A DNA stretch of 49,500 nt, taken from contig JAJDZN010000049.1 of assembly GCA_022824585.1 (NCBI GenBank), positions 1 to 49,500 on the forward strand. Reading direction: 5' to 3'. Position 1 is the stretch's first letter. Every line of letters starts with the position of its first letter. The translations under genes and the position numbers were made by a program. Under the pieces are notes generated by a model, which was not told where the DNA came from, made no database searches, and saw only the letters and a program-made list of their open reading frames with translations. The DNA is from Bryobacterales bacterium. GTDB taxonomy: Bacteria; Acidobacteriota; Terriglobia; Bryobacterales; UBA6623. Shown piece after piece: positions 24,203 through 31,815 of this stretch.

Positions 24203-25222
24203 TCATAGGCTTTCCAGCCAGCTGAGGGTATCAGCGTTGGTTCGCCAGTCCGCGGAGCCAGGATCCGTGTTCAGCAGCGGTTTGGCCTTTCGCACGGCTT
24301 GGCGTTTCGATTCCAGGTCCACTTCGGCATAGATGCTGGTCGTCGAGACGTTGGCGTGGCCCAGCCAGCGCCCGATCGTGACCATGTCCACGCCCGCCTG
24401 CAGGAAGTGAGAGGCGGCGGTGTGCCTCAGGACGTGGGGATGGACGCGCTTGCTGGCCAGTGTCGGCACGGAGTGGGAGGCGGTGCCGGCATGCTTGCGC
24501 AGGATGTACCGCACACCGAAGCGTGTCAGGGGATGGCCGGAGCGATTGCGGAACAGCGGCTGCCTGTCGGCGGGATCCACGTCGCGGGTTCGCATCAGAT
24601 CCCGCAGTAGCGCGGCCGTTTCCTTCCACAGCGGGCAATGGCGACATTTGTCTCCCTTTCCGTGCAGTAGCGCTTGGCGGGGCCGGTCCAGCTGCAGGTC
24701 ACAGGGACGCAGGTCGAGGATCTCTTGGACCCGCGCCCCGGTGTTGTACATCGTCAGCAGCAGGGCATGGTCGCGCCGCCCCGCCTCGGTCGAGCGGTCG
24801 GGCGCTTGCAGCAGGGCTTGCATCTCGTCGTGCTCGAGATACTCGACGGCACGCTGGTCGGCACGCTTGAAGGGGATGGCGAGGATGACCTGACAGCTGC
24901 CGCAGTGCTGTGGGAACAGCGGCGCGGCGTAGCGTGCGAAGGAGTGCAGCGCGGCGAGCCGGACGTTGCGCGTGGCCGTGGAGTTGCCACGCTCGGTCTC
25001 GAGGTGCTGGAGGAAGGCGAGCAGATACTCGCGGGAAAGATCCGGGAAGTCGAGTTGCGCGGCGGGCCGCTGCAAGTGTCGCTGGAGGAAGACGAGCAGG
25101 AGCTTGAGCGCGTCGCGGAAGGAACGGACCGTGTGACGGCTGAGGCCGCGGACGCGGGGCAGTTCGTCAGCGAGGAAGCCGCGCAGGGCCTGGCCCAGCG
25201 CGTTGGGGCAGGAGTCAGCCAT
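24203..25222 (-). CDS. ritC: Tyrosine recombinase, third gene of RIT element
   Basis: A 339-residue tyrosine recombinase. The N-terminal SAM-like core-binding domain includes LSRHTVRSFRDALKLLLVFLQRH. The catalytic domain has Arg in YNTGARVQEILDL, the HxxR in PHVLRHTAASHFLQAG, His in LGHANVSTTSIY and the nucleophile Tyr in the same segment (IYAEVD). A Cys/His cluster (GDKCRHCPLWKET) lies mid-protein. Its start overlaps the end of the previous recombinase gene by 8 bases. It acts with the two other recombinases to excise or insert the element. The gene symbol follows gene order and is my assignment. Confidence 0.85.
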   Translation of the reverse strand: MADSCPNALGQALRGFLADELPRVRGLSRHTVRSFRDALKLLLVFLQRHLQRPAAQLDFPDLSREYLLAFLQHLETERGNSTATRNVRLAALHSFARYAAPLFPQHCGSCQVILAIPFKRADQRAVEYLEHDEMQALLQAPDRSTEAGRRDHALLLTMYNTGARVQEILDLRPCDLQLDRPRQALLHGKGDKCRHCPLWKETAALLRDLMRTRDVDPADRQPLFRNRSGHPLTRFGVRYILRKHAGTASHSVPTLASKRVHPHVLRHTAASHFLQAGVDMVTIGRWLGHANVSTTSIYAEVDLESKRQAVRKAKPLLNTDPGSADWRTNADTLSWLESL

Positions 25223-26198
25223 GAGACCCTCCCGGGTTGCCAGCCAGCAAGGGGCCAGCCTGGCGGGCGACGCGTTCGGCGGCCTGCTCGAGGATCGGAT
25301 CGATCAAGGACAGGTAGTGCGCGGTCGAAGCCAGGGAGACATGCCCCATGGCTCTGGACAGGACCGGCAGCACGGCTTGCGGGTTGCGGTTGTCCCGATA
25401 GGAGCGCAGCAGCACGTGGGCGGCATAGGTGTGTCTCACGTCATGCACGCGCGGCGGCCTGCCGGAGTCGGTCAAGACGGAGGCGTCCCGGCACAGCTGG
25501 CGGAAGCCCCTGCCGAACAGGTATCCGGGGAAGGCCTTGTCGGCTCGCGCACCATGGGCGAGCAAGGGGGAGTTCGCGGAGTGCGGGAAGCACAGCCTGA
25601 GCCGCAGGTAGCTGTCGATTTCCCGCCAGGCATCGCGGGAGAGCGCGACGATGCGCGACTTGTGGAACTTCGACTCGCGCACGCGCAGGGTGTGCCGGGA
25701 CGGGGCATAATCGTCGATGCTCAGCCGCACGAGTTCTCCGCGCCGCAGACCGGCGGTGTACAGCAGAACCACTCCCAAGCGGTAGATGTGCGGACGCAGT
25801 GGGGAATGGTGCGTTGGCGCGAGTTGTCCCGTCTGCTCCAGCAAGGCCAGGATCTGCTGCTCGCTGAGGATCCACGGGGCTGGCGCAGGGGCCGGGGCCG
25901 GGAATTGGGCCGGGTCCGGCACGAAGCACTCCGGCGTCGTGTGACGGCGATGCAGGGTGAACCGGTAGACGATCTGCATCCTCTTGCGGCGGCCTTGGGG
26001 CGTGAGATGCTCCAACGTGAGGGCCCAGTCGTTGAAACTGGCGGCCGTCAGGTCGCTGTGGCCGTGCTCGGCGAGGAAGGTGTCGAGTTGTTGGAGAATC
26101 CAGGCCTGGTCGTCGTACTGGAAGCCGAGCGCACGCTGTCGGTCGACGTACGCGGTGATCTGCGCGCCCAGCGGGGACGGCTGTAATGCGGGGCTCAT
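25215..26198 (-). CDS. ritB: Tyrosine recombinase, second gene of RIT element
   Basis: A 327-residue tyrosine recombinase. A core-binding domain starts ITAYVDRQRALGFQYDDQAW. The catalytic residues are R in TAGLRRGELVRLS, HxxR in VHDVRHTYAAHVLLRSY, and His and Tyr in MGHVSLASTAHYLSL. A Pro/Ala-rich linker (PAQFPAPAPAPAPW) joins the domains. The start overlaps the first recombinase stop as ATGA, and its end overlaps the third gene by 8 bases, so translation of the three is coupled. It appears complete. Confidence 0.85.
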   Translation of the reverse strand: MSPALQPSPLGAQITAYVDRQRALGFQYDDQAWILQQLDTFLAEHGHSDLTAASFNDWALTLEHLTPQGRRKRMQIVYRFTLHRRHTTPECFVPDPAQFPAPAPAPAPWILSEQQILALLEQTGQLAPTHHSPLRPHIYRLGVVLLYTAGLRRGELVRLSIDDYAPSRHTLRVRESKFHKSRIVALSRDAWREIDSYLRLRLCFPHSANSPLLAHGARADKAFPGYLFGRGFRQLCRDASVLTDSGRPPRVHDVRHTYAAHVLLRSYRDNRNPQAVLPVLSRAMGHVSLASTAHYLSLIDPILEQAAERVARQAGPLLAGNPGGSHG

Positions 26199-27427
26199 GC
26201 GCGCACCCCCTTGACAGGCAGGGGCAGGTCAAGCGCTGCGGCTCTCAGGGCGTCGTCGTCCAGACGCAGGTACTGGCCGGTGGCGGCCAGGCTGCGATGG
26301 CCGAGCAAGCCGCCCACCGATTCGATCGACACGTCGCTGCGCAACAGATGGATGGCGAGGGAGTGGCGCAGGCAGTGCGCCCCTGCGTCTGCAAACCCGG
26401 TTGCGCTGCGCTGCACCCGGCGCCGGAAGGCGGCTTGCACGCCCGCCGACCGGAGCGGCACGACAGGCCGGCGGGAACCGAGGAAGACGCGGCGATGCTG
26501 GGATCGCGGGCGTCCGTGCTGCAGGTAGTCCGCCAATGCCGCCCCGACCTCGTCGGTCAGAGGCAGGGCCAGTGGCCTGCGGGCCTTGGGCCGGTCGAGA
26601 CGGATCTGTCCGCTGCGCCAGAGGATCGAGTCCAGTTGCAGGGCGGCGACTTCGCTGGCCCGCAAGCCGTAGGTCGCCATGAGCAGGAACATGGCAAAGT
26701 CGCGCCGTCCCAGCGGGGTTGTGCAGTCGATCTCCGCCAGCAGGGCCTGCACGGTTTCCCAAGGCTGGGCGCGGGGGAGTTGCTCGTCGCGATAGGTGGG
26801 CGGGGTGTCAATCCGGGCGTCGAGGCCAGCTGCCACCTCCCCGCGCGTGGCGAGGAAGCGCAGGAAGCAGCGCAGCATGGACACCAAGTGCTGCAGGCTG
26901 CCGCGTCCGAGCGTCGCGGCGCTGTGCACGACGAAGGCCTCGATGTGTTGCGAAGAAATCGTCATGAGGATCTCCGGACGGTCGTCGTAAGCGAGGAACC
27001 TGAGCAGGCCGAGGGCCGTGCGGCGGTGATTGCGCAACGTCGGGGCGGCGAGACCACGCACTTGCCTGAGGAACTCGAGATAGGCACGGACGAGGACTTC
27101 GGCGGGACCCGGGCCCACAACCCGCAGCAGGTCACGGTCGGCCAGAAACGTGGCCATGGACCGCACGAGCGCTGACAAGTTGGGCTGACTCCGGGCCGGG
27201 CGGGGAGCCAAGGAGAGGAGACGTTTCCGCGACAGTTCGCCGAGGTTGCGGATTCCGAGGGACGCAAGCATGGCTTCGAGCACGGGCGCTTCGCGAACGC
27301 GTCGACGAATCTGTGAGTGTGGGAACCCCTGCGTGGCTAGCCACTGGGCCAGCCCGTCGAGATAATCGCCGAGCAGAGGCAGTTTAAGGAAGCGGGCATG
27401 ATCCCGCGGGAACAAGTCAATGAGCAT
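26195..27427 (-). CDS. ritA: Tyrosine recombinase, first gene of RIT element
   Basis: A 410-residue tyrosine recombinase, the largest of the three. It has an N-terminal DNA-binding region (WLATQGFPHSQIRRRVREAPV) and a core-binding domain (VRAYLEFLRQVRGLAAPTLRNH). The catalytic domain has R in TYGLRASEVAALQ, HxxR in AHCLRHSLAIHLLRS, and His and Tyr in LGHRSLAATGQYLRLD. GGAGGT four bases before the ATG is a strong ribosome site, the only strong one in the trio. The promoter should lie between 27427 and the right terminal repeat. Confidence 0.85.
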   Translation of the reverse strand: MLIDLFPRDHARFLKLPLLGDYLDGLAQWLATQGFPHSQIRRRVREAPVLEAMLASLGIRNLGELSRKRLLSLAPRPARSQPNLSALVRSMATFLADRDLLRVVGPGPAEVLVRAYLEFLRQVRGLAAPTLRNHRRTALGLLRFLAYDDRPEILMTISSQHIEAFVVHSAATLGRGSLQHLVSMLRCFLRFLATRGEVAAGLDARIDTPPTYRDEQLPRAQPWETVQALLAEIDCTTPLGRRDFAMFLLMATYGLRASEVAALQLDSILWRSGQIRLDRPKARRPLALPLTDEVGAALADYLQHGRPRSQHRRVFLGSRRPVVPLRSAGVQAAFRRRVQRSATGFADAGAHCLRHSLAIHLLRSDVSIESVGGLLGHRSLAATGQYLRLDDDALRAAALDLPLPVKGVRA

Positions 27428-27520
27428 CGTGACCTCCGTTGTCAGGAATCGGTGCCAACAGAGGCACCGCTGTCACGATCTCAGTAATGTGTAGTAGAAA
27501 TCGACGAAGAACGGCTATTT

Positions 27521-27568
27521 CAAGGACTTACGGTCTGAACTCCACATTACCTGCTACTCCACATTTGG
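27521..27568 (-). repeat. Right terminal inverted repeat of RIT element
   Basis: Read on the minus strand it begins CCAAATGTGGAGTAGCAGG and continues TAATGTGGAGTTCAGACC, then TAAGTCCTTG. It pairs with 24097-24146. Here the repeat touches the GGGGTT flank directly, without the palindrome found on the left. Confidence 0.85.
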
Positions 27569-27569
27569 G

Positions 27570-27989
27570 GTTCGCGAGTATTGGCGGCTGGACCCGGCAG
27601 GGACCTTGATGGAGACTCCCTTGGAGGGCTACGAGATCAACGCGGGACAGTCTAAGCCGGTGCGGCCGGCGGCAGGCACGGGCGGTGTGTTGCGGAGCCG
27701 GGTGCTGGGGTTGGATCTGCGCAGCGAGAGGCAGGCTGGGACGACGGTCGTGGTGTTCATTGACCCGCACACGGGGGAAGAATTCGATGGCAGCCTGGAA
27801 GCAGCCGAGCGCGACAAGCAGGAACTACAGCAGCAAGTCAGCGCAGCAGAGCAGCGAGCCAGAGCAGCCGAGCGGGACAAGCAGGAATTACGGCAGCGAG
27901 CGATCGAGGCAGAGGAGAGGGCGCGGCTTCTGGAGGAGCGACTCCGGTCTCTGACGGCCCATGCTCCTCCGCCGGAACGCGACCCCTAG
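27570..27989 (+). pseudogene. Uma2-family nuclease, 3' part
   Basis: The remainder of the gene begun at 23665. It resumes with REYWRLDPAGTLMETPLEGY, the Uma2 segment that follows ARIGV. It ends with a long coiled-coil tail in which AAERDKQEL occurs twice. It has no start of its own at the junction; an ATG further in (about 27609) could give a fragment without the nuclease core. The tail resembles that of the intact paralogue in kind, although the repeat sequence differs. Confidence 0.85.
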
Positions 27990-28181
27990 AGTCGAGGCAC
28001 CGTCTCGCAAGATTGCCCCCTTATCGTGAGGAGCCATGTCGCTGTCGCAGGATGCCTGGGCTGGTACCTGCAACGGCCCGCCTAGACCCGCAACCCACAA
28101 GTCTCGTGTTTCGGGCCTCGATGATCCAGATCGGTTTCCGATGATTCCATGTCTCCCCTTGTCGGTCTGAGGCGGGCCTCG

Positions 28182-30071
28182 CTAGATCCCTGCCCGGAAG
28201 TTCCCGACTGCCTCCGACGTTCGCAGCGCACGATCGTATATGGCCAGCTTCTTGATGCTGCCGCTCAAGTTCGGGGCAATGCGCAACCTCGGCGTGCCGT
28301 TCGCGTCGTAGAAGTCGGGGCTCAACCGCCCCCATCCAAACTGCCGGTGCTGGCCGCCGTCGGCAAGCTTGCCGTCCACCACGAAGCTGAGGATATGCGG
28401 CCCTCCGTCTACGATCGCGCACAGGTGGTGGAGCACTTTCGGCTGGATCATGCCGGGGTCGCAATCCCACCTGTTTTCGGAACGCGCATCGTCCAGGCTG
28501 AGTTCGATGGTGCCCCGGTCAGTGACTGCCAGCGCCCAGCCTCGGCCGTCGTCGCGCCGGGTGCTGAGCAGGGTCTGGCCGGCTCTCACCCGCCGGAGCC
28601 GGAACCAGACCTCTACGGTGAATCCTGCCCGGGAAGGTCGTGATCGGTGTCCGTCTCTCACCCGCATCGCCGGTAGCCGAGGCATGGCGGTGTCCGCTGG
28701 CATCCCTTCGCCCGGGGAGGGGAGTTCAAGGATCGTTCCGCTTGTGGCTCGGCTAGTGGAATCGAACTGATTCCAAAGTCCGGCCAGTAGGGCCGGCTCG
28801 ATCTCATGGATTCGCGCGATGGCCTTCTCGGTCTCAGAAATGTAGTATTTTCCGCTGACCTCGACGAAGTCCGGATAGCTCATCCTCGTGTACGGATCGT
28901 CATGGTAGAGGGCTATTTCGGGTTGCGTCCATGCGATCACCTTCCCGTCCGGCGAATCGCGCTCCACTCCCCCGCACAGCCATGCGGGGTTTCGGTCCCT
29001 GTATGCCATCGTCGGACGGTCCGGATGCTCTCTGATGAACCGGCCTCCGTGGTTGTGAAACCAGTACAGGTACTTGCCGTTCGAGGCCCGCCAAGCGAAG
29101 TTGGCGGCGCGCGGATGCTTCATCAGCCGTCCGTCGGCGAATCTCTTGTAATTTGGCGGGTCCCAGGACCTGCCGCCGTCGCGGCTGTATGTGTACACGG
29201 GATGTCCGTCGATCGAGCGGTAGACGCAGTACAGGGACCCGTCGCTGAGCACCGTATAGCTCTGCTCGCCGGCAACCGGACCCCCGCCGGGGGGCGTCCT
29301 CAGCCCGATGTCACCCTCCGGGAGAGTCTCCCAACGGATCCGCTCGGGATCCGTCTCGGCAAGGATGTTGTCGCTACGCAGCAGCACGCCCTCGTTGGAA
29401 GTGAAGAAGCCCTCTCCGAAACCTCCCACCTTTGTCAGCGGCACGTATCCGGAGCCGGCGTGAGCGAATGCCTTGCCAACATTCCAGAAGAAGCGGATGC
29501 GGCCTTGGTAGGCGTTGTTCCGATCGATGTCGAACTCGCGAACGGCAATCGTATGGCGATCGCGAGACCACGATCGTCCTCCGTCGTCGCTGTACTTGAA
29601 CACGAAGTACCCGAGACTGTCGACCCGTCGGCACCATCCGTCCGGATAGGCGGGCCTGTCCGCCTTGACCTGCCGGATGTTGTCGGTGTTGTGGTTGTAG
29701 AAAATGTAAACCCGGCCGCTAGGAACCTTCAACATCACGGCGTAGGATGCTTCCGGGCCGTCCGGAGGCTCCACCGCAACGGGCTCGCTCCAAGTGCGGC
29801 CGCGGTCCCGACTGAGGAACGTCACCACATGCTGGCCCTGCTGGCCCTCGCGGCCTGACCCCACCGTGGCGCAGCACAGCCATGTGCCGTCATCCAATAC
29901 CACGATGTAGGGCTGGTCCGCATAGGTGACCGAGTAGATCTGGTGCCCGTTATCGATATGTCGCGCGTCGGGAACCGGACCGGCGGCAGCCCACTGGATG
30001 CGAGGCAGCGCGATGCAATGGGCAAGCGCGCCCAAGACGTTGCGCCGGGTCAAAGCCGCCCGTGTCATCAT
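28182..30071 (-). CDS. BNR-repeat sialidase-like protein with C-terminal LamG-like domain, Tat-exported
   Basis: A 629-residue exported protein. After a Tat-type signal (LTRRNVLGALAHCIALPR) comes a six-bladed propeller-like region with Asp-box motifs (SRDRGRTW, SDDGGRSWS, SRDGGRSWD). A C-terminal concanavalin/LamG-like domain (about residues 480-629) contains FTVEVWFRLRR and KKLAIYDRAL, typical of LamG_3. It lacks an evident FRIP motif, so it may bind or cleave glycans without being a true sialidase. It is coupled to the sulfatase gene upstream by an ATGA overlap, pointing to joint action on a sulfated glycan. Confidence 0.82.
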   Translation of the reverse strand: MMTRAALTRRNVLGALAHCIALPRIQWAAAGPVPDARHIDNGHQIYSVTYADQPYIVVLDDGTWLCCATVGSGREGQQGQHVVTFLSRDRGRTWSEPVAVEPPDGPEASYAVMLKVPSGRVYIFYNHNTDNIRQVKADRPAYPDGWCRRVDSLGYFVFKYSDDGGRSWSRDRHTIAVREFDIDRNNAYQGRIRFFWNVGKAFAHAGSGYVPLTKVGGFGEGFFTSNEGVLLRSDNILAETDPERIRWETLPEGDIGLRTPPGGGPVAGEQSYTVLSDGSLYCVYRSIDGHPVYTYSRDGGRSWDPPNYKRFADGRLMKHPRAANFAWRASNGKYLYWFHNHGGRFIREHPDRPTMAYRDRNPAWLCGGVERDSPDGKVIAWTQPEIALYHDDPYTRMSYPDFVEVSGKYYISETEKAIARIHEIEPALLAGLWNQFDSTSRATSGTILELPSPGEGMPADTAMPRLPAMRVRDGHRSRPSRAGFTVEVWFRLRRVRAGQTLLSTRRDDGRGWALAVTDRGTIELSLDDARSENRWDCDPGMIQPKVLHHLCAIVDGGPHILSFVVDGKLADGGQHRQFGWGRLSPDFYDANGTPRLRIAPNLSGSIKKLAIYDRALRTSEAVGNFRAGI

Positions 30072-31663
30072 TGGTAGCTCCAGTATCCGGGGAAGACTTC
30101 CAGCGGATCATCCTCGGCTGGCGACGCATCTACCTGATCCCACGGCCAGAAGCCCCTGAACAGCACGCGAGGGTCCGGCGGTTCCCGATCCCGCCAGTAC
30201 CTGCGATCAGCCTCCCGGATCAGCCGTCTCGCTTGCCTCCAGTCGCTGATCACATCGTCGAACCAAGCGTCGTATCGCTGTTTGAGGTCGCGGACCACCT
30301 CCGGATGTGCTGTCGACACATCCGTCGTCTCGCCGGGATCCTCGATGAGATCGAACAGCCTCGGCGGTTCGGAGCGCGCGTCGGGGAAGTCGGGTATGTC
30401 GGGGTCCAGAGGCATCTCCCAGTGCTTGTGAGTGATGCCTCGACGGTAGGAGGGGTTGTCGCGGGGGCCGTCCTTCGCCATCGTCGGCTTCAAGCCGGGC
30501 CAGTAGAGCTTCCAGCGTCCCTTGCGAATAGCCGCGTCGCTGTGCCGGACCGGCGTGTAGCGGTTTTTCTGAAACGGAAGGATCCGATCCGAGAGCTCCG
30601 GCATCTCCTCGCCCCGCAGCAGGGGCATCACGTTCCGGCCGTCGAACGGCCTTGCTCCTGGCGGCGGGCCCGCGGCAGTCGCGTGGAAGAGAGTCGGCAG
30701 CCAGTCGCAGCCGTGGACCGGAGTGTCCAAGACCAGCCCCGCCGGAAGGGTGCCGGGCCAGCTGGCCGCCGCCGGCACGCGAATGCCTTGCTCCAGGACC
30801 TCGCCCTTGTTGCCCGACAGTCCTGCGTGAAACCGGTAAGTCGAGGCGTCTAGGTCGCTCCGTTTGTTCAGGATGGCGCCGTTATCGCTGGTGACCACGA
30901 TGATCGTCTCGTCCCAGATGCCCTCCCGCTTCAACACGGAAAAGACGCGTCCCAGGCTGGCATCCAGCGCTTCGATCATGGCGTAAATGGTGGCGACTGT
31001 CCGCCCGTAGCGGGACCCGACGCGATCCTCGTACTTCTCGATCAGTTCCCGAGGGGCTTGAAACGGGTCGTGTATGGCGTTGTGGGCGAGGAAGATCGCG
31101 AAGGGACGCCCGTCCCGCTCGCGGATGATCCGAATCGTCTCGTCACTGAAGACGTCGGGAAGGTAGCGATCGTCTGACTTGTCGTACACTCCGTTTCGCA
31201 TCAGGTTCCAGCGCCAATAGTCCTGGGCGCCGTTGGGGAAGCCAAAGAAGAGATCGAAGCCGCGCCTGTGCGGCAGCACGTCGGCGTTGTAGAGGCCGTT
31301 GTGCCACTTTCCGATCAGCGCGGTCGAGTAGCCGGCGTGCCGGAAGTAATCCCCGAAGGTATTCTCGGACGAAGCGATTCGGTCAATGCCCCGGTTGCTG
31401 GAGACATCCACAGCACCGGTGCGATGGTTATAGCGGCCGGTCAGGAAACCGGCCCGCGCAGGGGCGCAGAGCGGCGACGGGGCGTAGTGATGAGTGAGGA
31501 GCACTCCACCCCGGATCAGGGAGTCAATATTGGGAGTGTCGACGTACGGGTTTCCGTAGGCTCGAAGGTCCCCGTATCCAAGGTCGTCGATCAGGACGAA
31601 GAGGACGTTGGGGGCCGCCGTAGATGTGACGGCGCAGAGGATGACAAGGAGTGCGAGACGCAT
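30068..31663 (-). CDS. Type I sulfatase (arylsulfatase A-like), exported
   Basis: A 531-residue sulfatase. A signal peptide (MRLALLVILCAVTSTAA) is followed by NVLFVLIDDLGYGDL with the metal-binding Asp pair (D26, D27). The formylglycine site CAPAR is at C66-R70, followed by AGFLTGR. Further family landmarks are ALIGKWHNGL, FAIFLAHNAIHDPFQ and VVTSDNGA. It hydrolyses sulfate esters in the periplasm once a formylglycine-generating enzyme, not present in this window, modifies Cys66. The gene overlaps the BNR/LamG gene by 4 bases and diverges from the second DUF1549/DUF1553 pair. Confidence 0.92.
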   Translation of the reverse strand: MRLALLVILCAVTSTAAPNVLFVLIDDLGYGDLRAYGNPYVDTPNIDSLIRGGVLLTHHYAPSPLCAPARAGFLTGRYNHRTGAVDVSSNRGIDRIASSENTFGDYFRHAGYSTALIGKWHNGLYNADVLPHRRGFDLFFGFPNGAQDYWRWNLMRNGVYDKSDDRYLPDVFSDETIRIIRERDGRPFAIFLAHNAIHDPFQAPRELIEKYEDRVGSRYGRTVATIYAMIEALDASLGRVFSVLKREGIWDETIIVVTSDNGAILNKRSDLDASTYRFHAGLSGNKGEVLEQGIRVPAAASWPGTLPAGLVLDTPVHGCDWLPTLFHATAAGPPPGARPFDGRNVMPLLRGEEMPELSDRILPFQKNRYTPVRHSDAAIRKGRWKLYWPGLKPTMAKDGPRDNPSYRRGITHKHWEMPLDPDIPDFPDARSEPPRLFDLIEDPGETTDVSTAHPEVVRDLKQRYDAWFDDVISDWRQARRLIREADRRYWRDREPPDPRVLFRGFWPWDQVDASPAEDDPLEVFPGYWSYQ

Positions 31664-31815
31664 GCGGAGCCCGGGTCCGACGCCTGCACAAGATCTTACG
31701 GGAATCCGGCTGCAACGCCGCCAATCCCTGAGGAGAGCCTGGCCCGGTGATGCCGGCGTTGAGTCAGGACCACGCAGTGAGTCCTAGAATGGAGGCGACA
31801 GGCAGACCTACCAAC

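Larger units (their letters stand above)
24073..27566 (-). mobile_element. RIT element (recombinase in trio)
   Basis: A 3.5-kb insertion carrying three overlapping tyrosine-recombinase genes read leftward, bounded by near-identical inverted repeats of about 48 bases and flanked by GGGGTT on both sides. This is the layout of RIT elements, in which three recombinases are always kept together and in order. The interrupted host gene (Uma2 family) can be rejoined in frame across the insertion, which fixes the borders to within a few bases. No cargo genes are present. All three recombinases keep their catalytic residues, so the element may still be mobile. Confidence 0.88.

Noticed and set aside
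25203..26186. Plus-strand frame of 327 codons inside the RIT element
   Set aside because: Exactly opposite the second recombinase, which has complete catalytic residues; no cargo gene is supported.
28806..29858. Plus-strand frame of 350 codons
   Set aside because: Antisense to the BNR/LamG protein and without any recognisable domain.
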